Part shown: positions 1 through 11,400 of the stretch, one piece after another
How the letters are laid out: every line of letters begins with the position of its first letter
Numbering within the stretch: the stretch's first letter is position 1
Assembly: GCA_964036295.1 (NCBI GenBank)
Contig: OZ038466.1
Coordinates: forward strand, 3,348,001-3,412,000
Direction: 5' to 3'
Length of the DNA: 64,000 nt
DNA from: Plumapathes pennacea
Lineage: Eukaryota > Cnidaria > Anthozoa > Antipatharia > Myriopathidae
The notes under the pieces: model-generated
Told to the model about the DNA's origin: nothing
What the model saw: only the letters and a program-made list of their open reading frames with translations
Databases searched by the model: none
Position numbers and translations under genes: made by a program

Positions 1-1667
1 TTGTGTGCCAGACAGGTATAAGAATATTATAGAACTTGACCTGCTCTCACAAGACTTCATAGCTAAGACAAGTGGATAAATCACTACACAACAATATCAA
101 GAAGATCATAGTTTGCAGTATCAATGTTTGTACAGTAATTTTAAAAATGGGGTGGTGGCAAGGGTATACTACAAAATATTACTTTCACCACAGTGTAATT
201 ATGCTTATATACTCAATATTCACTATATTCTCTAGTGACTCAAATTCTAAATTTCTGGGCTTGGAATGTACAATAAAGTCAGACTCTTGCTAATTCAAGT
301 TATAATATATTAGGGTGGTTTTGTGCAATAATTTTGAGAATGTATTTTCCACCAGGTGAAAGATAACAATATCCTTCCTTGGTTACCATACAGGAAGAAA
401 GCAATAAGCTGTTTGCTATCTGGAAACCAGGTGGTATAAACTAGAAATTACAGGCCCTTGAAGGTGTGATAATCAATATTTATCTTTACAACTGCAATTA
501 AGCCAGGCACAGAAAACCAACAATAGAGTGCAATAGTGAAAAATTGTTCAACATTTGAACACTTGACTATGACACAGTATGTTTAGTAATATAGTTGCTA
601 CAGTGATACAAAATGTTGGATATACATAGACCTGTACACTAAAAAATGCTGAGGCCAACAGTTATGACCACATCACGATAATGATGCATACATACCATAC
701 AGGCAGCACACAAGTGATAACAAACTCCAGCATTCCAAATTCAAATGTTTCCAGTGAATAATGGAACAGAACCAAACACTTTCACTGTGTTATGATGCAA
801 TAATCCACTTTAATTTTAATGACACTCCAAAATGCGGTATAAAAAATCTTGTGGACCGGCAGATCAAAAATCAAGACTTACATGCAGACATTTGATTTAC
901 GTTGGTTTCATAAGCAAATGATGATTCGAACTAAGTGGCATGAGATCAGTCAAGAAAGGAACATGTAAACACAATTAAGTCACTCATTCATATCCAGCTG
1001 GGGTATACAATTTAGTGTCAGAAAATATGCAAAATAATATACATCACTTCTTATTATAGGAGACTTCACAATGCTATATGCAGCAACAACATTTTTCAAT
1101 TAGTCTTCTTGTTTCGAATCAAGCATAACATATTATAACTAAGGACGATACCGTTTTGAAAATCAAAGTTTGAATTTCGTAACAAATTTTGCAAAGGAAG
1201 CTGCCAGTACTTCGCCAGAATCTGCATGAAATTAAATGAAGCTTCAAACCAACGTTTTTAATTATAGGTATTCATGACGCTGTTTTGACAAGGAGTGTCG
1301 ATCGTTGTGTTTTGCAGTTTCTTATTTCCTGAAAACATGCACATCCGCTAATCGACAGACTAGAGACATTTTTATTTCCGTCGGATGAGGCCCAAAAGCT
1401 TCTCTTTTCTTAGAGCTACTCGCCCAACAAAAATCATTACAAGATATAATTCGCAACGCGGGAAGCCAAGAAGCCTTCGAAGCGATGATATTGTTCTACG
1501 TACTCTAAATCGGATAAACCGCTGCTTTTGTGTACCAACAATTAGAAACAGCCTAAGGTGAGATAAGACTGAAAAGTGTGGCCACAAAATCTAAAACTGT
1601 CTAATTTGTTTCATAAACCCTGGTGCGCTTGCATTTCCTGAGATTCTTCTGATTTCCGGTAACGTAC
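1..1667 (-). other. DLG1 intron 3 (partial), no exon seen
   Basis: The sequence left of the third DLG1 exon donor is AT-rich and contains only short open frames of unconvincing composition. I see no PDZ-like or other DLG coding block, so this is read as the start of a long intron that continues past the left edge. Confidence 0.6.
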
Positions 1668-2210
1668 CTTGCTTGTTGTATTTGGAGGTACAAGATGCGA
1701 ACCTTTTCCCTCGTCTTCCAGTCTCTGAGCGACTGCCAACAAATCTTCTGCCCTCATTTCCTGTGTTTTGGACTCATCGGAAAGCGTCACTTCGTAAAAC
1801 TGTTGAATGTCTGTAAAAACACAATAAGGCAAACTCTAAGAATTGAAGAAATACAAACTGATTCAAACGTCTACTTTCTTGGCGCAAAACAGTTGCAAAA
1901 TATGCCTTTTTAAGGCTGGCTACTTTCGAGAAATGACATTAACAAATTAACGACATTCTTACCGAGCAATGCAAGGAAGAGCTGACTCTGAAATATCCGT
2001 ATAACCCGCTCAATTGCCGCTCGTAGGGCTCTGTCTTGCGGTTTGTTGAGCTTTTCGCGATAACCTTCCAGCAGCTTGAGAGCTCTATCTGCATCTGCGA
2101 TAAAAGTAACCACGAGTTTAGTGTCCATTCAGCGAAGCCGTGTATACACAAGGAAAATAAGGAGCGGTTTATAGCCGACTTGTCCACATACCTTCTCGTC
2201 GGACCGGCAT
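1668..2210 (-). CDS. DLG1: DLG1 (Discs large) first three coding exons, partial
   Basis: This is the amino end of the membrane-associated guanylate kinase scaffold Discs large, which organises cell junctions and polarity complexes under the plasma membrane. Coding exons on the minus strand are 2192-2210, 1963-2094 and 1668-1810. The first carries only 19 coding bases (MPVRRE plus one base), ends at a GTATGT donor, and matches the MPVR start of the DLG1 long form. The next two encode an L27 heterodimerisation domain, with [28 protein letters not shown] and IQQFYEV as clear family blocks. Phases 1, 1 and 0 join without a break. PDZ, SH3 and guanylate-kinase exons are absent and must lie left of base 1. 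Family identity is strong; the exact paralogue (DLG1 rather than another DLG with an L27) is inferred from the start. Confidence 0.88.
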
Positions 2211-3260
2211 GATTGAGTAGCCCTCTAACTATGGGTATATGTGTCAAACAAAAGACATGAAAACCAAAAAGATGAAATGTTTAGGGTCTGAACTATTGTA
2301 GCCCAACAGTACACAGCGAGTAAGCGGAAAAAAGTCGGCCAAATTTGCCCAACTAACGTTCACAACTCGACCGATCGAATCAACACGAACGCCTTCGCGT
2401 GCCAGCGGCGGCCAAGTGGAGTCCACGTGACACACAGCGACCAATCACAAGAAACGTTTTGAAACCGACCGACTCAACGCGTATGAAAACGAGGCCAACT
2501 GAGCTTTGGCCAACCACATTTATGCGATTTCTTGTATTGCTTCAGAGGTTTCCCGTCAATTGGCCCTCCCTATTGACAATTCTCTTCAGAAAACAACTGA
2601 TTAAAAAAATGGCAACAATTGAATCAGCTGACCAGCTGATTGACAAGTGCTTGAGCAGCTAAGGAATAATCGATACGCACCATCCGGGCAGCTGTGAATG
2701 CTATTTTACTGTGATTTCACACGTTATTAAATCCAACCACATTTCAAGAAGTTCGCAAAAAAGCTTTGCCAAAAGTTCAGTGAAACTGCATGAGAAATGT
2801 GGAGGTCGGATTCTAAAATTTTCCGGTGTTACAGGCTGTTTCACCTTGTAACATTTTCACCAAAACAAAAACAAAAACAAAAACAAAAAATCCTGTTTGT
2901 AGCTCGGGAATTGCCATACAGCGAGAATTGTTTACCATTTACTCATCGCAAAAATTCCACACAGGAGGAACGTGTTCCATTTGTTTTTCACTTCCGTTGA
3001 TACTTATATCGGGGTGGGCATAGGAAAGTTCACTGGAACTGGCAATCCATTCCAAACGTGCAAACCGAGAAAACAGGACTACCTTTTCAGACGATCCGTT
3101 TATTTTGAAAATTTCCGGTTGGTCGAACCAAAAGTCGTTTTCCATTTACGTTCCAACCGAAATTTTCGGAAATTAGTGCTTCTTACGTTGCTGTTGCATT
3201 ATATCTTGGTAATTCCAGAAGGACTGATCCCACCGGAGAAAGCTGAATACGGGTAACAGT

Positions 3261-3448
3261 CTTAGGGTGTGTTTCTTTTTAGGAATTCAAATCCGGATCA
3301 CTAATCCAAAAACAGATTCTCTGTTTCTTTACTGAAATCCAAATCCGGATAATGAATCCATGTGATCCACACTGAGGACGGATTCACTGGATCATATCCA
3401 AAATTGGATACTTTGGATCATGGATCTATTAAAGAAACGCACCCTTAG
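3261..3448. mobile_element. MITE-like palindromic element
   Basis: A 188-bp segment starts with cttagggtgtgtttcttt and ends with the near reverse complement, aaagaaacgcacccttag. Internal 'aatccggat' and 'ggatcat' words recur in both orientations. It has no coding capacity. Terminal inverted repeats of about 18-24 bp and the small size fit a non-autonomous DNA transposon; the superfamily cannot be assigned. Confidence 0.7.
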
Positions 3449-3821
3449 CCGCTCAATTAAAAATTAAAAGTTATCACGGCCCCACAGCTTACATCAACTC
3501 TAATTATCATGGTTATTATATAAAGTGCTTTTTAATTGCGCGAGAAAGCATAGGCAGCAGTAAAACACCTGATCTGCGACTTGAATTATATCCGCTGAGA
3601 GCAAGTCACTTAGCTGAAGTTCTAAAGCGATGTCCGTGGCATTTATAACAAAAGCTTTGACATGAAAAACGTTCGAAAAACTGGATAATTGTGAATTTTG
3701 GGAGTTCCAAAACAAGACGACGGCTCACTCAGTTGAAGTTTAGTAGCAACACAACATATTCGTCGGCGCCAAAGTGCCGTTTGCACTTAAAAAGTTGTAA
3801 ACTTCTACGTTATTTTCGTTT

Positions 3822-3892
3822 GCCTGAATTTCAGCCGCTCTCCAGTTCGGCGCGGACCTGGGGACGAACTGGAGAGCGGCTGATATTCAGGC
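3822..3892. repeat. Long near-perfect hairpin
   Basis: Two 28-base arms (3822-3849 and 3865-3892) are reverse complements with one mismatch and are separated by a 15-base loop. The inner 18 bp (cagccgctctccagttcg and its complement) are perfect and more GC-rich than the surroundings. It may be a fold-back element or a transcribed stem-loop; the sequence alone does not say which. Confidence 0.75.
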
Positions 3893-5412
3893 CACCTCAA
3901 CTCGAACTCCACACAACTTTGAGTTCATTTAGCTATTGTTTTGCTCCTGTCGCTGGCGCAGACGACTTTTGGGCCAGCAATCAGGCGTTGTGTTAAGAAG
4001 TCTTATTTAGATTTAAATAGATGGAAGCGACACTCCCTGTATGAAAAAATAATGACTAACTCTTCCTGTTCCGGCCAGTAGTGAACACTGTCTTCACAGC
4101 CACCGCTTGAATTAGCAAGAAAATGGTTTCACCAAACAAATAATTAAACCACTGCATACGAGCACGGATGCATTTTCCTTTGAAATTCACCTCCTTTCAG
4201 CTGTTTGCACGGAATGGGAGGAGCTGAAAACGCATCGAAATTGAACTTAAAAACTGGCGCACCGTATAAAGGCTGCAGGCCAAACGCACATGAAATCTAC
4301 ACCATGGACCCCCTAAACATTCCCCTATACTTCGTTATTTTTAGGAATTGCTCGTTTCCCGTGCATTTGATCTCAACAGCTCTGAAACTTGGCCCCATGT
4401 CATGTGTTATCGCTAATTTTGACAGGCTCCTTTCCGTAATGGGTTCATTTGCTTTCCGTTTAAAACAGTGAAGGATATCTGTGCAATCGGTCATTATACA
4501 AGAAAATTATATTTTCCAGACCTTGATGGGGGGCAATAATTGAAAGTTCTCTGATATGGTAATTTATAAATGGATGTGCGTTGGCCGATTTTCTTTGTTT
4601 TTCGCCGTTGTTTTTCTTCCTCTTTTCCCCTAATTTAAGCTCTGAATTCAGCCGCTTCCAATCATTTCACTTCAGTTTTTCAGTTTGTTTCTCTTTAATA
4701 GTCAAAAGCACCTTACTCCAATCTGCCAAGTTATGCAGATGAAATAGGCCATTTCCGACATCTGTTGCTTGTCTTGTGCGAAACCTTTCTTATGGAAAAT
4801 TAGTTTCACTCGGTGCCAAGTTATTGAGAATTCTCTTGTTTTAAACTTCACATCTTCTCGCTAACTTCTCCCACTTCAATCAGAATGATATCATCCAAAT
4901 CTGTCAAAAATAAGTTACAGTCACTGTTCAAGAGACAACATCCTTTACCAGTCTAGTACTATATTTAGATTCTCGCTAGCCTGCGTGGCAGGCGTCTTCC
5001 TTCTCGTGCGACTCGACCCAAGCTCCCCTCGACCTTTCGATCACCTCGACGTTTGTGCGCTCGAAAAGGCCTCAATATTGATGTCATCTAGCTCTTTTTC
5101 TGTTTGATCAGAACCATCTCATTCCAATCTACAAAGTTGCACAGGTCACTCTCCTACTCGGTTCATCCTCTGCTGGTTCAGTCTCACTCGAATCTGCTAC
5201 GTTATCCTATGCAGGATAGTTCTATACCAGTCTTTTACCGCCGGCATCCTCTTGCTTCAGCCTTCATACCACCCCACTCTTTCTACCACTATTTGAAACA
5301 ATTGCACTCCAGCGTGCAACATCACTCCACTGCAACTGTTCAACTTGCTTTGCTACAGTCAGAACCGCACTCTCGTTTAGTCCTCCAGTGTCCTGCTCCA
5401 CCCTGAACGCGT

Positions 5413-8400
5413 TCACTTTTTCTGCCTCCCAGAGGTCGCTGAGGGCGTGGATCGTCTCGACGCTCGTGATGGTGACAACGTTTTCTTGGTCTTGTCGGTG
5501 TCTCTCTGTGACCTTCGTCCCCCCGGGCTGACACCTCCTCGGCCATGTGTCTTCTTCTGCGAGGCAATGGCTGAGCAGGGGGGTGCATCTGGATCAGTTG
5601 TAGGGGTGGGACTGTCAGCACGGCGACTTGAGGCTGTTTTGTTGCCGCCTAAAACACAAAAGCGAACCGGCTTACTCTCAATACATCACAGGCTAGTAGA
5701 TTCCCCCAACCATTCATAAAGAAAATGTAAGAATGGTGTAACGAGAATCGATAGTTTAATCAGCTGTCCTCTGAGCAAACTATCAAAAGTCAAGTTCGCC
5801 ATACTGTGTGACATATTTTCTGGCAAAAAAAAAACTGAAGGAGAAAATTGAAGCATGCCCTGGGCATGTGTGGCAGAAGGGCTCAATCTTAAATGTTAAC
5901 AGTAAATTACTATCAATATCAAAAGAAAGCTGTGTATTAGTTTGGCGATGTGACGTCACTAAATACAAACCTGTGAGTCGCACACATTCTTCGCGGTGTC
6001 TCGCATTCCACGCCTTGAGTTTACACGACTTGCTGCAGTAAAACACTTCTTTGCACCGCGTGCAGGGAGACAAGCGCACTCCAATCGAGCGCCCGCACTC
6101 ATAACAGTAGCGGAAGCGGTTTTTCATCACGTTCTTGCGCTGTTTCAACGCTTGCGTTGCCAGTGCTGATATGCTCATGTGGTCAGCGGCTTTCACGACG
6201 GCAATGCGTAGCCCACAGTTGGCATCTCGTCCTGGAGGCGAGGCTACCGAGTTTGGTTCCAGTCTACTGGACGAGCTGGTGGAGTGGGGAGTGGTTGCTT
6301 GTCTGTGTTCACGACTTCCTGTCATCTGTTAAAAAAAAAAAAAAAAAGGAACAACGGATAAACCAGAAGAGCGTAAGTGAGATCCTAACTTGTGAATCTA
6401 CATCGAGGCCGAGTGAGCTCGCTATGAAAGAAAGTTAAAAATGCGGCCCGTCAAACCTAGATGCGCACGCAAACCAAAAATACTGGTCTCTCAGGTGTAA
6501 ATGCTTTTCGATTCGCGCAGCCGATCAATTTTCGCAAAATGTTTTTATTTGTTTTGCTATACCATACCACGTTCCTGAGTGATCTAAAGAACAAACCCTC
6601 TCGTCGGATTGATCACAGCATGTTGCACGAAGACCTTAAACTAATCAGACATTGCTTTCGATAGTCAATCGAAAGCCATTCCAGAGTATAACACACTTTA
6701 GTATATACCACACAAGTGAATAGTGCTTTTCGCGCGCTCTGATTGGCTCCTCAATCTCGGAATATCAAGTACTATTCACCTCCCGGCGGCTTCCGGTAAA
6801 ACAAAATGGCACCCACTTTCGTCGGAAATAATTTTGCCCACTTTCGTCGGAAATAAAATAGCTATTTGGGAGTTGGCTATTAAACTTATGTGGTATATAC
6901 TAAAACAATTATTCGCCTCAGTGTCGGTGAATAGCGGTGGATATTTACCGAGCCGTTTCGGCAAATAATTGTTAAGTAACGTCACTGGCAGAAGTCGCCA
7001 CGTGCATATACTCAACAACATAAACCGAAAAGCACAGCGACGTACCTCGATCTCATCACCAGGACTCGTCCGTTCGCTCCCAGTGATGGCCTCGACTTCA
7101 CGATCTGCTTCAGCCTCGACTTCGTGCTCATCTCCTTGCACCTCGTTGTCGAGTCTAAAACTGACGCGACTTGTCCCGCCCAGGAGTGGCACAGGTTGCT
7201 CTTTGTCGGAAGCTGGTCCAGTTTCACCGTTATTGCTGTACTGTTTGTCAACGGGAGTTTTCAAGATACCCCAGGGAGTCTGGACACTGGGGTTTTTTGA
7301 TTCATCACCTGAGAAAAAAAAAGTCAGATAATTAAGAAATATATAACGCGTTCCCGTGTAATATAGCCTGATCTAAACACTTCAATCACCTGTATTTCCA
7401 CGTGTAACGAGCTTTTCAATGATATGATATGTGCTAGTGATATTGTCATTAGTAGGTATGAAGCAACGTTTAAAAGCCGCGAAGATATTCCTGAAAAATA
7501 ATCGGGGCTTTAACAAGATGTGCGATATTTGATTCCATTCAAATCTCGAGTATTCTTTATCCGGGCAAAATATCTTGGTTCAGGAATATTCTTTAAACGC
7601 AGATGACAGTCCGCCTGAGATAAGTTCCTTGCTACGCCTTCATTCTTTCAACTTTTTTTTGTTAGTTTTTGTTGTTGTTGCTGTTGTTGTTGTTGTTGTT
7701 GTTGTTTCGCGTTCTAAATACCTGTTTCGTGCTCCATTTGTTCGAGTTGTTTTTCGATCAATTCCATCTCCTTCTTGAGCACCTGAGTTCTCAGCAAGTC
7801 CCCCAGGTGGTCCAGCATCTCTCGTCTGGCGTTATAACACTCCCGCTCGGACGCGGTCAGGGCGTGGTACGGAGTATGGGCGATCTTGCGGTCCTGCAGA
7901 ACCAACAAACCACAACATAAGTTTTGTGAACCAATGTGTTTCTCTCGATATTGTTTGCTGTACATGTCGGTGTTGATAAAGAGGTTCTCTGTTATCATTG
8001 TTATTGTTGCTGCTGTTTCTGCTGCTAAAGCAATGACTACCCTCTGTGGGTCGCCAACTTATACAAATTGATAAAATCTCAAACAACCTCAAACCTACTG
8101 ATCTGCTAAACAATGTAAGTAACACACACAAAAACAAACCCACCGACCTGATTGAAGACATTGTAAGCATAATCCACGACGGTTCCTGGAGGGTACTTGG
8201 ATGTCACGGTGATGGGAGCCAGAATGTTGGCGCCGGCACGCATTAACTTGTTGATCTGTTGCAAAAAAAAGAAAAGACAACTCGTCAAAACACATAAGAT
8301 AAACGAAGGGGGAGGGGGGGAACTCAGTCGGAGTTTCCAGACAGTGAAAAGTGAAATACGTACTAATCGAATCCTGCCGTTGTGACTTCTCCTTCTCTCT

Positions 8401-11400
8401 GCGGCAAAAGATGTCGCAGCACAGAGGGCCGAACCTACGCCCCTGGACAGCGTCAGACTCGGGTTCGCTTTGTGTTCCAACAGAGTGTCCACGGCCTGCA
8501 TGTCACAAAGAAACACGAAACACGTTAAACAAGTGAAAAAAAGTTGAACAAGTTAAACAAGTAATAAAGAAATACAAAACACGCGAAACACGTTAACCAA
8601 GTTAACAAAGAAACACGAAACACGTTCAACAAGTGAAAACAAGTTGAACAAGTTAAACAAGTTAACAAAGAAAGAGGAGTCTGGAGTCTAGCTTCATGAG
8701 CCAAGGGTTCCTAATTATCCAGGTAACAATACAACAACGAATAGCGTGCCGGATCAATCGTCTTCAATTCTGTGAATTCCGGACCCGGTTGGTCAAGACA
8801 CCATTACACTAATCCTGGATGAGACGGACTTATCTCAACTGGACCCACGCTCCCAGACCCCCTCCTCCTTTGTCCCAGGCCTCCTCGCTTTTTCTATGCA
8901 TCAGCCAGAAGCAGACGAACCCTTACCGAGTCGTTTCCACTTGAGATGGCCAGTGAGAGAGCGCTGTGTCCTTCACACAACAGGTCAGGGTTGGCGCCAT
9001 ACTCCAAGAGAAGTCGCACGACCGCACAGGCATCCTGGAAAGATATAAAAGTCACTGGTCACCGGTAATATTGTTTTGCTCTTTATTGTTCGTTGTTTTG
9101 CTTGAATTTTGTTGGTTTTGCTGATGCATAAAGGACTGTACATGGGCCAGAAGATATACGAACTTCGTCTTCCCGTATTAACGGCTTACGGCTGAGCGAA
9201 TTGTTGGACAAAACCAGTGACACAAAAATGATGGCAATAACAAAATGGAGGTTTGGCCTTTCCTTGTGAACACGTGACTTACCTTGTCGTTGTCTTCCCT
9301 TGAACAAGCAATGTGAAGTGGCGTCCGCCCGTTCTCCTCAAGGTCACCAAACGCACTATCCCGGATGCTTGCATTGGCGCCCGACTTTAGCAGCAACTCG
9401 GTGATCTCTATGCCAGCTGTGTCCGGCAGGGCCACTGCTATGTGTAGTGGGGCTATTCCAAGTTTCTAGGAAACACAAAATAAGATATGAAGGCCCTGTT
9501 TTTCCTGTAACTTGCAACCTAATGCTAACGACAGCAAAAGCATTGTAAGCTGTTGATAGCGATGAAAATGGTGCTGACGATGATGCCGCTGACCATAATG
9601 GTAATGACAATGATGCCGCTGACCATAATGGTGATGACGATGATGCCGCTGACCATAATGGTGATGACAATGATGACGACGATGTCATGATAATGGTGAT
9701 GAAGACGATGACGTCGATGTGGTGATGATGGTGAAGTCGATAATGATAACGATGTGATAATAATGGTGATGACAATGTGATAAGGATCACAAGTGAATAT
9801 TGCTTTTCGCGCGCTCTGATTGGCTCCTCAATCTCGGAATATCAAGTACTATTCACCTCCCGGCGGTTTCCGGTAAAACAAATTGCGCGCGAACCCAATT
9901 TTTGCCCGCTTTTGTCGGAAATAGAATAGCTATTTGGGAGTTGACTATTAAACTTGTGTGGTATATACTAAAACAATTATTTGCCTCAGTGTCGGTGAAT
10001 AGCGGTGAATATTTACCTCGCCGAAACGGCTCGGTAAATATCCATCGCTATTCACCTCCACTTCGGCGAATAATTGTTAATTATTCCAGGAGTGTATCTG
10101 TACCTCGTGAGACAACTTGGCAGAAGTGTCTGCTCCTTTCTGAAGCAGGATTTCCACGGCTGCAGCATCAGCGGCCTTTACAGCAAAGAACAGCACTGGC
10201 ATGGGCAGAGACGAGGCGTTAGGATCCGCTCCTCTCTTCAGCAACAGCCGCACAGTTGCTTCAAGATGGGGACGCCTAGCAAAACGAAAGTGTGTTTAAA
10301 CTTCCCATTGCACTTTTGGGCCTTTTATGACAAACGTTTAGCAACTTTTCGAGTAATCTTTTGCGATCCACATGTGGAAACTGATTTTGCGGTCCGTACA
10401 GTAAGTTATGGACCGGTACAATTGACCAATCAGAACGTGCGTAAAATCAATTTGCGGTCCGTACAGGAAAGTATGGACCGGTAAATTAACCAATCGTAGC
10501 GTGCGTAGTATCAGTGCCATATAATATCACACATTATTACTATCACATGCAGTATTGTGACGTGTGCACCCTGATTAAAGATGATGTTTATTATTAATCA
10601 AAGTAGGCCCTAAAAGAAAACAATTACTGTCAATTCTGGAATACAAAAAGATGGCAGTATTGTCCCAAAAACGTTCTAAAATTGTGAGTTCCCCAAGAAT
10701 CCAAGTACATACAAACCTCTGCATTGCCAATAGCACCTGCTTGTTCTGCTCCACACTGTTCTCACTCTGAATATCCTCCGAGTCTGACACATCCCTCGTG
10801 CTACTAACAGCACTTAGAATACTAAACAAGGTGATATCAGGTTTTAGCCCTGTTCGGCCGAGCTTTGTCATGTCCGTTGGCACAAAATCGAGGGCGGGGG
10901 AAAGGGTTCCAGAATCCTGTTTATCAAGAGTATTCCACACCGCCAGATCATGACTAGAGTGTTCAACATTTGCGTCCACAACTTTGCTAAAACCGTTTCT
11001 TCTTAGAGTTTCTTCGTCCAAATAAAAGTCTTCTGTCCTGGACGAAACGCCGTGCAGATTGTTAGCTGTTGCTTTGAGATCATACTCAAGTTGAAGCTGG
11101 TTCTCAAGTTCACTTGTTGGGATGCTCGCGCCGAGTTCAGTGATTTTAATATTTAAGCCGTTTGATAAAAGTCTGTTATGGTGATTATTTCGATTTTCCG
11201 TTTCATCATCCAAGTCTAAGACTTCCTCCACATCACTGGGCAAAGTATCCTCCGTGGAAGAAAGATTATTGCTGCGTGAATTACGGTGAATGTACATCCC
11301 TTTCTGTGGATCTTCATGAATGCAGTTGAACAGGTTCTCATCCGGGATATTCTCAGCAGTGTTGTCTTTCCACGTGTGCTTGGTGTAAAACAACACGTGA

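Larger units (their letters stand above)
2211..5412. other. DLG1-ANKMY1 intergenic region
   Basis: This holds the DLG1 5' flank and the ANKMY1 3' flank. It contains a CAAAAA run near 2860, a palindromic MITE at 3261-3448, a strong hairpin at 3822-3892, and a pyrimidine-rich stretch at about 4600-5400 in which 'ccaatct' blocks recur. No open frame here looks like a gene. Confidence 0.5.

Noticed and set aside
1372..1587. Arg-rich frame in the DLG1 intron, open on both strands
   Set aside because: No similarity to DLG exons and no splice sites that would join it in frame.
5104..5406. 100-codon plus-strand frame upstream of ANKMY1's end
   Set aside because: Ser/His/Leu-rich translation of a pyrimidine-rich stretch, with recurring 'ccaatct' words; no domain.
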